Assembly (NCBI RefSeq): GCF_013002705.1
Contig: NZ_JABEND010000001.1
Span: 310,001-374,000, forward strand
Length of the DNA: 64,000 bases
Source: Nakamurella aerolata
GTDB lineage: Bacteria > Actinomycetota > Actinomycetes > Mycobacteriales > Nakamurellaceae
Direction of reading: 5' to 3'
A program made the translations under genes and the position numbers. Below the pieces are notes generated by a model. It saw only the letters and a program-made list of their open reading frames with translations, was not told the DNA's origin and did not search any database. Numbering within the stretch: the first letter of the stretch is position 1; the number at the start of each line of letters is the position of its first letter. Below are positions 23,445 to 32,849 of this stretch, one piece after another.

Positions 23445-23494
23445 GTCCGGCCAGCGGCTGCATCCGCCGGCGGGGATTCAGCGCACGGCCGGTC

Positions 23495-24298
23495 TCAGAC
23501 CGCGATGGGCGCCAGGATGCCCTTGTCGTGCACATAGTCGTGCACCGTGATGTCGTCCAGGGTGAGCGTTTTCAGGTCGTCAAGGCTGCGGACGTGGTCG
23601 GCAATGGTCAATCGCGGCAAGGGTTTCGGGGTGCGCTGCAGCTGCCGGCCGACCTGCTCGAAGTGGTTGTGGTAGATGTGCGCGTCACCGAAGGTGTGCA
23701 CGAAATCGCCTACCTGCAGACCGGTCACCTGCGCGACCAGATGCACCAGCAGCGCGTAGGAGGCGATGTTGAACGGCACCCCGAGGAAGGCGTCGGCGCT
23801 GCGCTGGTACAGCTGGCAGGAGAGTTTCCCGTCGGCGACGTAGAACTGGAACATGGTGTGGCACGGCGGCAATGCCATGTTGTTGACCTCTGCGACGTTC
23901 CAGGCCGAGACGATGTGCCGGCGGGAGTCCGGCTTGTTCTTGATGGACTCGACCACCTGGGCGATCTGGTCGACGCTGGCACCGTCGGCGGTCGGCCAGC
24001 TGCGCCACTGGTGGCCGTAGACCGGGCCGAGTTCACCCTCGGCGTCGGCCCACTCGTCCCAGATGTGCACGTCGTTGTCGTGCAGGTAACCGATGTTGGT
24101 GTCGCCGCGCAGAAACCACAGCAGCTCGACGATCACCGAACGCAGGTGGATCTTCTTGGTGGTGACCACCGGGAAGCCCTCGGACAGGTCGAAGCGCATC
24201 TGGTGCCCGAAAATGCTTCTGGTGCCGGTGCCGGTGCGATCCGGCCGGTCGGTGCCCTCGGTCATGATCCGCTGCAGGAAGTCGAGGTATTGCTGCAT
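23495..24298 (-). CDS. thyA: Thymidylate synthase
   Basis: Folate-dependent methylation of dUMP to dTMP (267 aa). All signatures are present: [12 protein letters not shown], the catalytic Cys in [12 protein letters not shown] near residue 147, [20 protein letters not shown], and HIYHNH. No dihydrofolate reductase gene follows; the next gene downstream is on the other side of the window order (yeast-like pairing absent). A TAGGCT box lies 7 nt before the ATG. Confidence 0.97.
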   Translation of the reverse strand: MQQYLDFLQRIMTEGTDRPDRTGTGTRSIFGHQMRFDLSEGFPVVTTKKIHLRSVIVELLWFLRGDTNIGYLHDNDVHIWDEWADAEGELGPVYGHQWRSWPTADGASVDQIAQVVESIKNKPDSRRHIVSAWNVAEVNNMALPPCHTMFQFYVADGKLSCQLYQRSADAFLGVPFNIASYALLVHLVAQVTGLQVGDFVHTFGDAHIYHNHFEQVGRQLQRTPKPLPRLTIADHVRSLDDLKTLTLDDITVHDYVHDKGILAPIAV

Positions 24299-24305
24299 GC
24301 TGTCG

Positions 24306-24311
24306 AGCCTA
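24306..24311 (-). promoter_or_regulatory. Candidate leaderless -10 box of thyA
   Basis: Reads TAGGCT on the minus strand, 7 nt before the ATG at 24298, with no ribosome site between. Confidence 0.5.
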
Positions 24312-24339
24312 CGGCGGCCGTGGCAGGCATCGTCGGCGG

Positions 24340-24373
24340 CTCGCCTACCCGCCCAGCTCGCCTACCCGCCCGG
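24340..24373. repeat. 17-bp tandem repeat
   Basis: Two adjacent 17-bp units, CTCGCCTACCCGCCCAG and CTCGCCTACCCGCCCGG, lie between thyA and the antiporter gene. Confidence 0.7.
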
Positions 24374-24387
24374 GTGGCCGGTGCCGC

Positions 24388-26256
24388 TCAGCCGATCTGC
24401 TCGTCGAGGTAGCACCAACGCCAGGTCTCGTTCGGCTCGAAGCTGCGCATCACCGGGTGCTCGGTCTGGTGCGAGTGACGTTCGGCATGCCGGCCGACCG
24501 AGGAGTCGCAGCAGCCGACGTTGCCGCAGGCCAGGCACATCCGCAGGTGTACGGGCACGGTGCCCTCCCGGTCGCAGTCGAGACAGTGGTCGCTGGTCGG
24601 TTCGGTGCGCCGGCTGGCCGCGCGCAAATGCTCGCACTCCGGCGGGGCCAGCCGGTCGGCGTGCACCTCGTCGCCGGTGTGCCGCTCGGACTGCCCGCCA
24701 GCGACGGTCAGCATCGACTCCTCGACATCCAACGCGGACAGCACCGAGCTGAGCACGGTCTGGTCGACGTTGCCATGGCTGCGCATGTCCACCACCGCCT
24801 GCCGTTCCACCCCAAGGGTGTAAAGCCGCACCCTGCGGTACTCATCCGACGGAGTGGCGGAACCGCCGCCGCCGAGCTTCTCCCAGATCTGATCGGTGCG
24901 CCGCCGGATCCGGTCGGTGACAACGGCCCTGGTCTCGTCGGACACCTCATCGAGCTGGTCGAGCGCCGAGATGGCTTCCCGCCCAGCGGTTTCCAGCACC
25001 GTCGCCGCCGCCAGCGCGTCCTGCCGCGGGTCGGGTCCACGGACGTCGAGCCGGCGCACCAGCCACGGCAGCGTCGTGCCCTGGATCAACAGCGTGCCCG
25101 CCGTCACCACCAGGGCGGACAACAGCAGCAGCTGCCGGTGCGGCACGTCCTCCGGGATCAGGAACGCCACCGCTAGGGTGACGACGCCGCGCATCCCGGC
25201 CCAGCCGACGATCACCGCCCACGACACCGGCGACCGCTCGTCACTGCCGGGCAGCTTGCGGAACAACAGCACCCGACCGAGCAACACCCACAGCATCCGC
25301 ACCACCACGACGGTGCCGAACACGGCGGCGCAGAAGCCGATCACAGTCCCGATGCCGGCGCCGTCGCGGCCCACCTCCTGGATGATCCACCTGGTCTGCA
25401 GCCCGATCAGCAGGAACACCGCGTTCTCCAGCAGGAACTGGATGGTCGACCAGTTGGTGCGCTCGGCCATCCTGGACTGCGCGGTCTGAATCAGCGGCGC
25501 CTTGTGACCAAGAATCAGCCCGCAGGTGACAACGGCGATCACGCCGGACGACCCGATCGCCCCGAAGTGCAGTTCTTCCGCCGGCAGGTACGCCGCCCAC
25601 GGCATCACGAACGAGATGGCGGTGTCGGTGACGGCGTCGGTGAGCCGCCTGCGGACCCACACCGCGACGGCGGCCACCACGGTGCCGATCAGCGCGCCGC
25701 CGACCAGGGCGAGCAGGAACGATTCACCGACCGTCCAAACCGTCGCGACCCCGCCGATCGCCATGATCGCGGTGCGAAGGCAGGTGATAGCGCTGGCGTC
25801 GTTCACCAGCGACTCGCCCTCCAGGATCGACACCAGCGGCCGCGGCAACCCGACCTTGCGGGCCACCGCGGTCGCCGCCACCGCATCCGGCGGGGCCACC
25901 ACCGCGCCGAGCGCGAAGGCGACGGCGAACGGCAGATCCAGCACCGCCCAGGCGACCACGCCGACGGCCAGCGCCGTCACCCCCACCAGCAGCACCGACA
26001 GGTAGCCGATCACCCTGATGTTGACCCGGAAGTCGACAACGGAGGTGCGGATAGCCGTCGAATACAACAGCGGCGGCAGCAATCCGAGCAGCACCATCTC
26101 CTCGGTCAGCCGCACCTCGGGAATGAACGGCAGAAACGAGGCGACGATGCCGACCAGCATCAGCACAAGGGGAGCGGACAGGCCCAGCCGATGCGCCACC
26201 CGGTCGAACAGGATCACGGCGAGCGCGAGCGCGCCGATGCCCAACGCAACGTTCAC
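24388..26256 (-). CDS. Na+/H+ antiporter with C-terminal UBP-type zinc finger
   Basis: 622-aa protein of the CPA1 (NhaP/YjcE) monovalent cation:proton antiporter family. The first 400 residues form about twelve hydrophobic segments with FALGAVVAPPDAVAATAVAR-like and ESLVNDASA motifs typical of CPA1. A hydrophilic region (about 410-520) is predicted helical. Residues about 530-615 carry a zinc-finger pattern of the ubiquitin-hydrolase (UBP/BUZ) type: CEHL, CLDC, CLACGNVGCC, then spaced His residues ending in HPVMRSF and WRWCYLDE. The GTG start is 6 nt after GACGAT, a weak match to the leaderless box. The role of the finger is unknown, as bacteria lack canonical ubiquitin. Confidence 0.88.
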   Translation of the reverse strand: MNVALGIGALALAVILFDRVAHRLGLSAPLVLMLVGIVASFLPFIPEVRLTEEMVLLGLLPPLLYSTAIRTSVVDFRVNIRVIGYLSVLLVGVTALAVGVVAWAVLDLPFAVAFALGAVVAPPDAVAATAVARKVGLPRPLVSILEGESLVNDASAITCLRTAIMAIGGVATVWTVGESFLLALVGGALIGTVVAAVAVWVRRRLTDAVTDTAISFVMPWAAYLPAEELHFGAIGSSGVIAVVTCGLILGHKAPLIQTAQSRMAERTNWSTIQFLLENAVFLLIGLQTRWIIQEVGRDGAGIGTVIGFCAAVFGTVVVVRMLWVLLGRVLLFRKLPGSDERSPVSWAVIVGWAGMRGVVTLAVAFLIPEDVPHRQLLLLSALVVTAGTLLIQGTTLPWLVRRLDVRGPDPRQDALAAATVLETAGREAISALDQLDEVSDETRAVVTDRIRRRTDQIWEKLGGGGSATPSDEYRRVRLYTLGVERQAVVDMRSHGNVDQTVLSSVLSALDVEESMLTVAGGQSERHTGDEVHADRLAPPECEHLRAASRRTEPTSDHCLDCDREGTVPVHLRMCLACGNVGCCDSSVGRHAERHSHQTEHPVMRSFEPNETWRWCYLDEQIG

Positions 26257-26328
26257 CGCGACATCGTCACACGCAACGGCGTCGGCCGGCGGCGTGGTTC
26301 GCCCGCCGCGGTCACCGAGCGGTCCCGG

Positions 26329-27519
26329 CTACAGCACGCGCAGCCGGATAGTCTCCGGCATCGCCGACAGCTCCTCGATCAGATGCTCCGGCAGTTTGGC
26401 GACGTCCGTCACCACATAGCCGTTCTGTCCCAGGGTGTTCAGCACCTGGCCCTCGATGTTGACGCCGTGATCGCCGAGCAGTCCGTTGATCTTGGCGAGC
26501 ACACCGGGGGAGTTGACGTGGAAGTGCACGATGCGCCGGTCGCCAGGGCGCTGCGGAAGCGACAGCGACGGCAGGTTGACGCTCAACGTTGTGGTCCCGA
26601 GACCGAGGTAGTCGCGCAGCTTGGTGGCGACGAACCGGCCGATGTCCTCCTGCGCCTCCTCGGTGGACCCGCCGATGTGCGGGGTGAGGATCACGTTGGG
26701 AATGCCCTGCAGCGGCGAGCCGAAGGCATCACCGCGGGATTTGGGTTCGTCCGGGAAGACGTCGACGGCGGCGCCTGCGACGTGACCGGACCGCAGGTTG
26801 TCGGCCAGCGCCTGGTAGTCGACGACGAATCCGCGGCACAGGTTCAGGAACAGCGAGCGCGGTCGCATCCTGGCGAACTGCTCGGCACCGAAGAAGCCGG
26901 CGTTGCCAGGCCGCCCGTCGACATGCAGCGAGACCACTTCGGCGTTGTCCAGCAGCTCGTTCAGCGACGAACAGCGCTGCGCGTTGCCCAGCGCCAGCTT
27001 GTCGTCGGTGTCGTAGAAGAACACCTGCAGGCCGAGTGCCTCGGCCACCACCGAGAGCTGCGAGCCGATGTTGCCGTACCCGACGATGCCCAGCTTTCGC
27101 CCGCGGATCTCGTGGCTGCCGGTGGCCTGCTTGTCCCAGACCCCGTTGTGCAGCGCGGTGTCCTTCTCGGTGAGCCGCCGCGCCAGCATGATGATCTCGG
27201 CGATCACCAGCTCAACGACGGAACGGGTGTTGGAGAACGGCGCGTTGAACACAACGACGCCGCGGCCGGCCGCGGAGAGCAGATCGATCTGGTTGGTGCC
27301 GATGCAGAACGCGCCGATGGCCTGCAGCTCGGGCGCGGCCTGCAGCACCCGGTCGGTCACCTCGGTCTTGGAGCGGATACCGAGCAGCGACACGCCGTCC
27401 AGCGCCGCGATCAGCTCGTCCTCGTCCATCGCACCGGAGCGGGTCTCGACCTCATAGCCGGCCTCGGTGAGCAGATCGACCGCCAGCGGGTGCACATTTT
27501 CCAACAGCAAAGCTTTCAC
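26329..27519 (-). CDS. serA: D-3-phosphoglycerate dehydrogenase, ACT-domain type
   Basis: 396-aa enzyme for the first step of serine synthesis, of the shorter E. coli-like type. Substrate domain (GIRSKTEV, FCIGTNQIDL), NAD-binding GIVGYGNIGSQL near residue 155, catalytic region LNLCRGFVVDYQAL, the His motif LTPHIGGSTEEAQ, and a C-terminal ACT domain (FHVNSPGVLAKINGLLGDHGVNI, split only by position) for serine feedback. The frame is open upstream to 27699, but GTG at 27519 is chosen because the protein begins there (VKALLLENVHPLAVDLL) and the upstream extension is shadow sequence. Divergent from the ABC pair. Confidence 0.92.
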   Translation of the reverse strand: MKALLLENVHPLAVDLLTEAGYEVETRSGAMDEDELIAALDGVSLLGIRSKTEVTDRVLQAAPELQAIGAFCIGTNQIDLLSAAGRGVVVFNAPFSNTRSVVELVIAEIIMLARRLTEKDTALHNGVWDKQATGSHEIRGRKLGIVGYGNIGSQLSVVAEALGLQVFFYDTDDKLALGNAQRCSSLNELLDNAEVVSLHVDGRPGNAGFFGAEQFARMRPRSLFLNLCRGFVVDYQALADNLRSGHVAGAAVDVFPDEPKSRGDAFGSPLQGIPNVILTPHIGGSTEEAQEDIGRFVATKLRDYLGLGTTTLSVNLPSLSLPQRPGDRRIVHFHVNSPGVLAKINGLLGDHGVNIEGQVLNTLGQNGYVVTDVAKLPEHLIEELSAMPETIRLRVL

Positions 27520-27664
27520 CAGTCCATGGTGGCAGGCGCCGCGGCCGGATTCCGCATCGGGTGACCGGCGCGACACTTGCGCCCACGCGGGTTGTGCGGA
27601 CAGATTTGCTCGACCGGCCATGCCGATTCCGGATACCTCCGAGCAATCCGGCACAATCAGCGCC

Positions 27665-28528
27665 ATGACACAAGCCGTGCAGGTGTCGGGGCTTCGCAAG
27701 ACCTACACGACGAAGAAGGTGACGACCGCTGCCGTCGACGGTGTTGATCTGAGCATCAACACCGGCGAGATCTTCGCGCTGCTCGGGCCGAACGGCGCCG
27801 GCAAGAGCACCACCGTCGAGATCCTCGAGGGTTACCGGCACCGCGACGCCGGCGAGGTCTCCGTGCTCGGTGAAGACCCGCAGACCGCCGGCACCAGGTG
27901 GCGGGAACGGATCGGCATCGTCCTGCAGAACACCAAAGACCTTTCGCTGCTGACGGTGCGGGAATCGCTGCGCACGTTCTCGTACTATTACCCGAACGCC
28001 AGGGGAGCGGACGAGTTGATGGAGCTGGTGGGCCTGTCGGGCAAGGCCGACGCCAAGCTCACCGCGCTGTCCGGCGGGCAGCGGCGCCGGATGGACGTTG
28101 CCCTGGGCATCATCGGCCGCCCCGAGCTGCTGTTCCTCGACGAGCCGACCACCGGCTTCGACCCTGAGGCCCGCCGGCAGTTCTGGGACCTCATCCGGCA
28201 ACTGCGCGCCGACGGCACCACCATCCTGCTGACCACGCACTACCTGGACGAGGCTGAGGCCCTCGCCGACCGGGTTGGCGTCATCAACGCCGGCAAGGTG
28301 ATCGAGGTCAACACCCCAGACCGGCTGGGCGGCCGGCACGGCGCCGAAGCCACCGTGCGCTACCGCGATCCGAGCGGCGAGCTGGTCAGCATCGGCACCA
28401 ACACCCCCACCGAGACGGTCAGGGAACTGATGCAGCGCTTCGACAATGCCGAGATCCCGGAGCTGACGGTGGCCCGGCCAAGTCTGGAAGACGTCTACCT
28501 GAAGATGATCGGAGTTCCGGCCGCATGA
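27665..28528 (+). CDS. ABC-2 exporter ATP-binding protein
   Basis: 287-aa ATPase of the drug/antibiotic exporter (DrrA/CcmA) type. Walker A GPNGAGKST near residue 42, Q-loop VLQNTK, signature LSGGQRRRMDVALG, Walker B LLFLDEPTTGFDP, H-loop TTHYLDEAEAL. The ATG at 27665 is chosen over upstream starts because the domain begins there; CACAAT lies 7 nt before it. The stop overlaps the permease ATG (ATGA). Substrate unknown. Confidence 0.88.
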   Translation: MTQAVQVSGLRKTYTTKKVTTAAVDGVDLSINTGEIFALLGPNGAGKSTTVEILEGYRHRDAGEVSVLGEDPQTAGTRWRERIGIVLQNTKDLSLLTVRESLRTFSYYYPNARGADELMELVGLSGKADAKLTALSGGQRRRMDVALGIIGRPELLFLDEPTTGFDPEARRQFWDLIRQLRADGTTILLTTHYLDEAEALADRVGVINAGKVIEVNTPDRLGGRHGAEATVRYRDPSGELVSIGTNTPTETVRELMQRFDNAEIPELTVARPSLEDVYLKMIGVPAA

Positions 28529-29373
28529 GCAGCACCAGCCAGACCAACACCTCGGTACGGGCAGGGTCGGGCCGGCGTATCAGCCTGGCCGCGATGTGCA
28601 GGGCCCGCGCCGTCGCCGAGATCAAAGCCTTTCTGCGCCAGAAGGAGTCGGTGGTCTTCACCCTCGCCTTCCCGGTGATCATGCTGGTCCTTTTCGGGAC
28701 GATCTTCGGCAGCAACAAGGCCGATGGCGGCATCAATTTCGCCACCTACTTCGTCCCCGGGATGATCGGCGCAGGCATTCTGGCGTCCAGCTTCCAGACC
28801 CTGGCAATTCAGATTCCGATCGAACGCGACGACGGCCTGTTGAAGCGGCTGCGGGGCACCCCGATGCCCAAGGCCGCGTACTTCATCGGCAAGGTCGCCA
28901 TGGTGCTGTTCGTGATGCTCCTCGAGATCATCCTGCTCACCGTGGTGGGGATGATCATGTTCGGGCTCAAGCTACCCGTCGACGCCAACCATTGGCTGGT
29001 GCTGATCGCGCTGGTGCTGCTCGGCACCACCACCCTGACGCTACTGGGCATCGCCTTCTCGTCGCTGCCGCGCACCGGCAGCAGCGCGCCGGCCCTGGTC
29101 ACCCCGATAGCGCTTGTGCTGCAGTTCATCTCGGGTGTCTTTTTCCCGTTCTATCAGCTGCCGACCTGGCTGCAGGAAGTGGCGGCGATCTTCCCGCTGA
29201 AGTGGCTCACCCAGGGCTTGCGCTACGCCTTCCTGCCGGACGCGGCCAAGGGCAACGAACCGGCCGGCGCGTGGGAGCTTGGCAAGGTGTTCGGCATGCT
29301 GGGCCTCTGGGCCGTCATCGGAATGGTGCTGTGCCTGTTGACCTTCCGGTGGCGCAGCTCCAACGACGGCTGA
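28525..29373 (+). CDS. ABC-2 exporter permease
   Basis: 282-aa DrrB-like membrane protein with six hydrophobic segments. The ABC-2 signature region is visible (ERDDGLLKRLRGTPMPKAAYFIGK, then GIAFSSLPRTGSSAPALVTPIALVLQFISGVFFP in separate parts). Coupled to the ATPase by a 4-nt overlap. Downstream spacer 29374-29478 contains imperfect 15-bp repeats built on GATGCTGTCC. Confidence 0.87.
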   Translation: MSSTSQTNTSVRAGSGRRISLAAMCRARAVAEIKAFLRQKESVVFTLAFPVIMLVLFGTIFGSNKADGGINFATYFVPGMIGAGILASSFQTLAIQIPIERDDGLLKRLRGTPMPKAAYFIGKVAMVLFVMLLEIILLTVVGMIMFGLKLPVDANHWLVLIALVLLGTTTLTLLGIAFSSLPRTGSSAPALVTPIALVLQFISGVFFPFYQLPTWLQEVAAIFPLKWLTQGLRYAFLPDAAKGNEPAGAWELGKVFGMLGLWAVIGMVLCLLTFRWRSSNDG

Positions 29374-29466
29374 GTTGTCCCGTGATGCTGTTCCCGGGAT
29401 GCTGTCCAGGAAGCTGTCGGAGTGCTGTCCGGGCTTGCAGCCGGGTGGCGTGAGCGGCGGGCGCCC

Positions 29467-29472
29467 TAGACT
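29467..29472 (+). promoter_or_regulatory. Candidate leaderless -10 box of the FAD oxidase gene
   Basis: TAGACT followed by 6 nt and ATG at 29479. Confidence 0.5.
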
Positions 29473-29478
29473 CGCCGG

Positions 29479-30798
29479 ATGAGGCACACCAACTGGGCGG
29501 GCAACTACCGCTATCGCGCCGCGGCCCTCGCCGAGCCGACAACGGCGGCCCAGCTGCGGGACCTGCTTGCCGACACCGGACCGGCAGCCGGCCGGCTGCG
29601 GGTGGCGGCCACCGGCCACACCTTCAACGATCTGCCCGACACCACCGGGACGCTGCTGACGTTGCGTTCGCTGCCGCGGGTGTGCGAGGTCGACACCGCG
29701 GCCCGCACCGTGCGGATCGACGGCGGCGCCAGCTACGGCGAGATCGCGCCTGCGGTGCAGGCCGCAGGGTTGGCTCTGCCGAATCTCGCGTCGCTGCCGC
29801 ACATCTCGGTGGCGGGAGCGATCGCCACCGGAACCCACGGCTCTGGGGTGGGCAACAAGATGCTGGCCGACGCGGTGGTCGGGTTCGAGGTGCTCACCGC
29901 GGACGGCGAACTGCGCCAGGTGGGCCGCGACGACGATCCCGACTTCCCGGCGTTGGCAACGCATCTCGGCGCGTTCGGGGTGATCACCGCGCTGACCCTG
30001 CGACTGGAACCGACCTTTGACGTCGCCACCACCGTTTACCTCGGGTTGCCCTGGGATCGGCTCACCACCGAGTTCGCCCAGATCGCCGCGGGCGGCTACT
30101 CGGTCAGCGTGTTGCCGCAATGGACCCAGGACGGCGCTGCCCCCGAGTCCATGGCCTTCGTCAAGCGCCGCTTCCCGGCGGTCGCAAGGGAGGAAACTCC
30201 GCGGGGGGTAACGGATTCGGCCGCAGCCGCAAGCACCCCCGACTTCTTCGGCGGCCGACCGGCCGATCGGATGATGCACCTGACGCCGGGGGTGGACCCG
30301 AGCGCGTGCACGCCCCAGCTCGGCGACGTAGGGCCATGGCATCTGCGGCTGGCGCATTTCCGGCTGGAGGCAACTCCGAGTTCCGGTGACGAACTGCAGA
30401 CCGAGTATCTGATGCCCATCGGCAATGCCGCGGCGGCGTTGGAGCAGCTGCGGCAGCTGGGCGGCCGGCTGCCGGCACTGGCCACCACGACGGAGGTCCG
30501 GACCGTCGCCGCCGACGATTTCTGGTTGTCCCCGGCCTACCAGACCGACTCCGTTGCCGTGCACTTCACCTGGAAACCGGATCAACCGGGAGTGCAGGCG
30601 CTGCTGCCGGAATTGGAGGCAAGGCTCGGCCCACTGGGCGCCCGGCCGCACTGGGGCAAACTGTTCGCCACGCCGGCGGACCGGCTCAACCAGCTCTACC
30701 CGCGGTTCGGCGACGCCGCGGACGCGGTGCAGCGCTGGGACCCGAACGGCAGGTTCAGCAACGACTTCCTGCGTCGGGTGGGTCTGCGGATCGACTGA
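29479..30798 (+). CDS. FAD-linked alditol/aldonolactone oxidase
   Basis: 439-aa VAO-family flavoenzyme closest in motif pattern to alditol (xylitol) oxidase and D-arabinono-lactone oxidase, which oxidise sugar alcohols or sugar lactones with O2, making H2O2. NWAGNYRY at the N-terminus is typical of alditol oxidase. The His in AATGHTFND near residue 46 aligns with the residue carrying covalent FAD. FAD-binding VRIDGGASYGEI and SVAGAIATGTHGSG follow, then the C-terminal substrate domain ending HWGKLF...DPNGRFSNDFLRRVG. Substrate is inferred from family only. Confidence 0.82.
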   Translation: MRHTNWAGNYRYRAAALAEPTTAAQLRDLLADTGPAAGRLRVAATGHTFNDLPDTTGTLLTLRSLPRVCEVDTAARTVRIDGGASYGEIAPAVQAAGLALPNLASLPHISVAGAIATGTHGSGVGNKMLADAVVGFEVLTADGELRQVGRDDDPDFPALATHLGAFGVITALTLRLEPTFDVATTVYLGLPWDRLTTEFAQIAAGGYSVSVLPQWTQDGAAPESMAFVKRRFPAVAREETPRGVTDSAAAASTPDFFGGRPADRMMHLTPGVDPSACTPQLGDVGPWHLRLAHFRLEATPSSGDELQTEYLMPIGNAAAALEQLRQLGGRLPALATTTEVRTVAADDFWLSPAYQTDSVAVHFTWKPDQPGVQALLPELEARLGPLGARPHWGKLFATPADRLNQLYPRFGDAADAVQRWDPNGRFSNDFLRRVGLRID

Positions 30799-31026
30799 GC
30801 GGCATTGGTGCTGCCGGTCAGGCCGCGACTCATACCTCGACGCGGCGACCGTCGAGCGCTGCCAGCGCCACCTCGGTGTCGTCCTCAGGTCCGGTGGGCC
30901 GCCGAGTTCGACACCAGGGTGCCGCACTGGTTCGGCGCGGCCGGCCCCGGGCCGGTAGAACTGTTGGTGTTGTTCGGTCCACAGGGCGAACGCATGCACA
31001 TGCGGGCCACGCCGAAGCAGCGCTGA
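30799..31026 (+). pseudogene. Possible decayed small gene
   Basis: In one frame residues YLDAATVERCQRHLGVVL look coding; near 30890 the phase changes, and a second frame gives RWAAEFDTRVPHWFGAAG, VELLVLFGPQGERMHMRA and a stop at 31026. The two pieces together suggest one short gene with a frameshift and no clear start. I do not recognise the family. The stretch could also be random open frame in GC-rich DNA. Confidence 0.25.
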
Positions 31027-31059
31027 CGAGCCTCCAGCCAACCGGAAGGGAACTCACCG

Positions 31060-31713
31060 ATGAGCCAGTCCAGTCCCAAGACCCAGCCGGAGCCGGTCCG
31101 TGATCCGGCCACCGACCACCTGCTCACCCCGCAGAACTGCATCGTCGCGCTGATCGACTATCAGCCGGAGCAGTACTCGACGGTCACCTCCAGCACGCCG
31201 GAGGAGATAGACCTGAACGTCCTCGCCGTGGCGAAACTCGCGACGGCGTACCAGGTTCCGGTGGTGCTGTCCACGGTCGGGGTCGACATGGGCAAGAACA
31301 AGGGCACCAACAAGGCGATCCTTGATGAGCTACCCGGGGTCAAGGAGATCGACCGTTCCGGTGTGAACGCCTGGGAAGACCCGGACTTCCGGGCCGCGAT
31401 CGAGACGTCTGGACGGCGAAACGTGGTGATCGGCGGTCTGTGGACCGAGGTCTGCCTGACTTTCCCGACGCTGGACATGCTGGCCGAGGGCTATCGGGTG
31501 TTTCCGGTGGCCGACGCCGTCGGCGGGATCAGCCAGGTCTCGCACGACCGGGCCTTCGACCGGATGATTGCCGCTGGGGCACAACCGATCACCGCCATCT
31601 CGTTCGGCGCCGAGCTGATGCGCAACTGGGCCCGCTCCGACGCGGACAAGCTCCGCCAGGTGATGAACTGGTATTTCCCGAAGAAGCAGCAGTTGGACGC
31701 CAAACGCGGTTAG
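31060..31713 (+). CDS. Isochorismatase-family cysteine hydrolase
   Basis: 217-aa hydrolase of the YcaC/nicotinamidase-like group. Seen: the Asp of VALIDYQPEQY near residue 33 and the conserved PVVLSTVGVDMGKNKG. The second half carries NVVIGGLWTEVCLTFPTLDMLAEGYRVFPVADAVGG, whose Cys near residue 131 is the likely nucleophile. An AAGGGAA ribosome site precedes the ATG by 8 nt. The last 4 nt overlap the convergent rlmC gene. Substrate unknown. Confidence 0.82.
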   Translation: MSQSSPKTQPEPVRDPATDHLLTPQNCIVALIDYQPEQYSTVTSSTPEEIDLNVLAVAKLATAYQVPVVLSTVGVDMGKNKGTNKAILDELPGVKEIDRSGVNAWEDPDFRAAIETSGRRNVVIGGLWTEVCLTFPTLDMLAEGYRVFPVADAVGGISQVSHDRAFDRMIAAGAQPITAISFGAELMRNWARSDADKLRQVMNWYFPKKQQLDAKRG

Positions 31714-32837
31714 CCGCCGGCACGTTCCAGCAGCACCAACACCTCGCTGTGCCGGGTCTGCGGGAACATGTCGAACAGCCGCGCCGACCGCACCCGCAGC
31801 GCCGGCATGGCTGCCAGATCCTTTGCCAGTGAATCCACGTTGCAGCTGGAGTACAGCACGTGCGCCGCCGGCGAGGCGTTCAGGGCGTGCGCCAGTTCGG
31901 TACCGATGCCGCGCCTGGGCGGATTGACGATCACCAGGTCGGCGGCCGTGTCCACGGCGGCGGCGTCACCTCCGGCGAAGGTGAACCGCTCGGGCCCGGG
32001 TCGGTCGCCCGCGCTCTGCCTGGCCCCGGCGACGGCCTCATCGGAGATTTCCACACCGCGGATGCTGGTGGCGGAGCGGGGAGCGCAGTGCAGTGCGAAA
32101 CCGCCGACGCCGCAATACATGTCGAGCACCGACGTGGGTTGCAGCTCGTCGGCCCAGGCGCCGGCCTGGCGGTAGAGGCCGGCAGCGACGGCGCTGTTGG
32201 TCTGGAAGAAGCCCTGCGGTCGCAGCTGCAGGGTAATGCCGTTGAGCGTCATCGGCAGGGTCTGTTGCTCGGTGAGGATCACCTCGTCGCTCCCCTCGAG
32301 TACCGCCTTGTGTTCCGGATGGATGTTGACGCTCGCCACTCGAAGCTGCGGCAGGGCCTGTCGCAGCGCCGGTAGCCGTTCGGCGATCGGGGCAACGTCG
32401 GCGCGGGCGCGCACCACGAACCGCACCATCAATTCGCCGGCAGGGGAGACGGTGATGATGAGGTTCTTCAGCTCGCCGGTGCGGCGCGGCACGTTGTACG
32501 GCGGCAGGCCGGTGCCGCCGACAAAGTCGGCGAGTGGCCCGAACGACTCACGCAATCGCGGCTCGCAGATGCCGCAGTGCCGCAGATCGGTGACCCGCCC
32601 GCTGCCATCGAGGATGCCGATGGTCGGCTCGGTGGGCCTGCCACCGATCACCCACTTCGCCTTGTTCCGGTACCCGCTCGGCGGGCTGGAAAATGGCTCA
32701 AGCCAGGAGCTTTCGTTGAAGGCAGCGGCCAGGGCGGTGGCCGCTGCGCGCTGCTTCTCCGCGAGCTGCCGCTGGTACGGCACGCCCATCAGGGTGCACG
32801 AGGCACACCTGCCGTCAGAGAAGTAGTCACACTGCAT
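31710..32837 (-). CDS. rlmC: 23S rRNA (uracil-C5)-methyltransferase RlmC
   Basis: SAM-dependent m5U methyltransferase (375 aa) of the RumB/RlmC type, acting on U747 of 23S rRNA. The iron-sulfur cysteines are visible in CDYFSDGRCASCTLMG at the N-terminus and CGIC near residue 90. The Rossmann domain shows VLDMYCGVGGFALHCA near residue 240, VNPPRRGIG and the catalytic-Cys loop YSSCNVDSLAKDL. TAGGCT lies 9 nt before the ATG, giving at most a very short leader. Divergently arranged from nothing; the MFS gene upstream is on the same strand 12 nt away. Confidence 0.88.
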   Translation of the reverse strand: MQCDYFSDGRCASCTLMGVPYQRQLAEKQRAAATALAAAFNESSWLEPFSSPPSGYRNKAKWVIGGRPTEPTIGILDGSGRVTDLRHCGICEPRLRESFGPLADFVGGTGLPPYNVPRRTGELKNLIITVSPAGELMVRFVVRARADVAPIAERLPALRQALPQLRVASVNIHPEHKAVLEGSDEVILTEQQTLPMTLNGITLQLRPQGFFQTNSAVAAGLYRQAGAWADELQPTSVLDMYCGVGGFALHCAPRSATSIRGVEISDEAVAGARQSAGDRPGPERFTFAGGDAAAVDTAADLVIVNPPRRGIGTELAHALNASPAAHVLYSSCNVDSLAKDLAAMPALRVRSARLFDMFPQTRHSEVLVLLERAGG

Positions 32838-32849
32838 CGCCGCGCCAGC

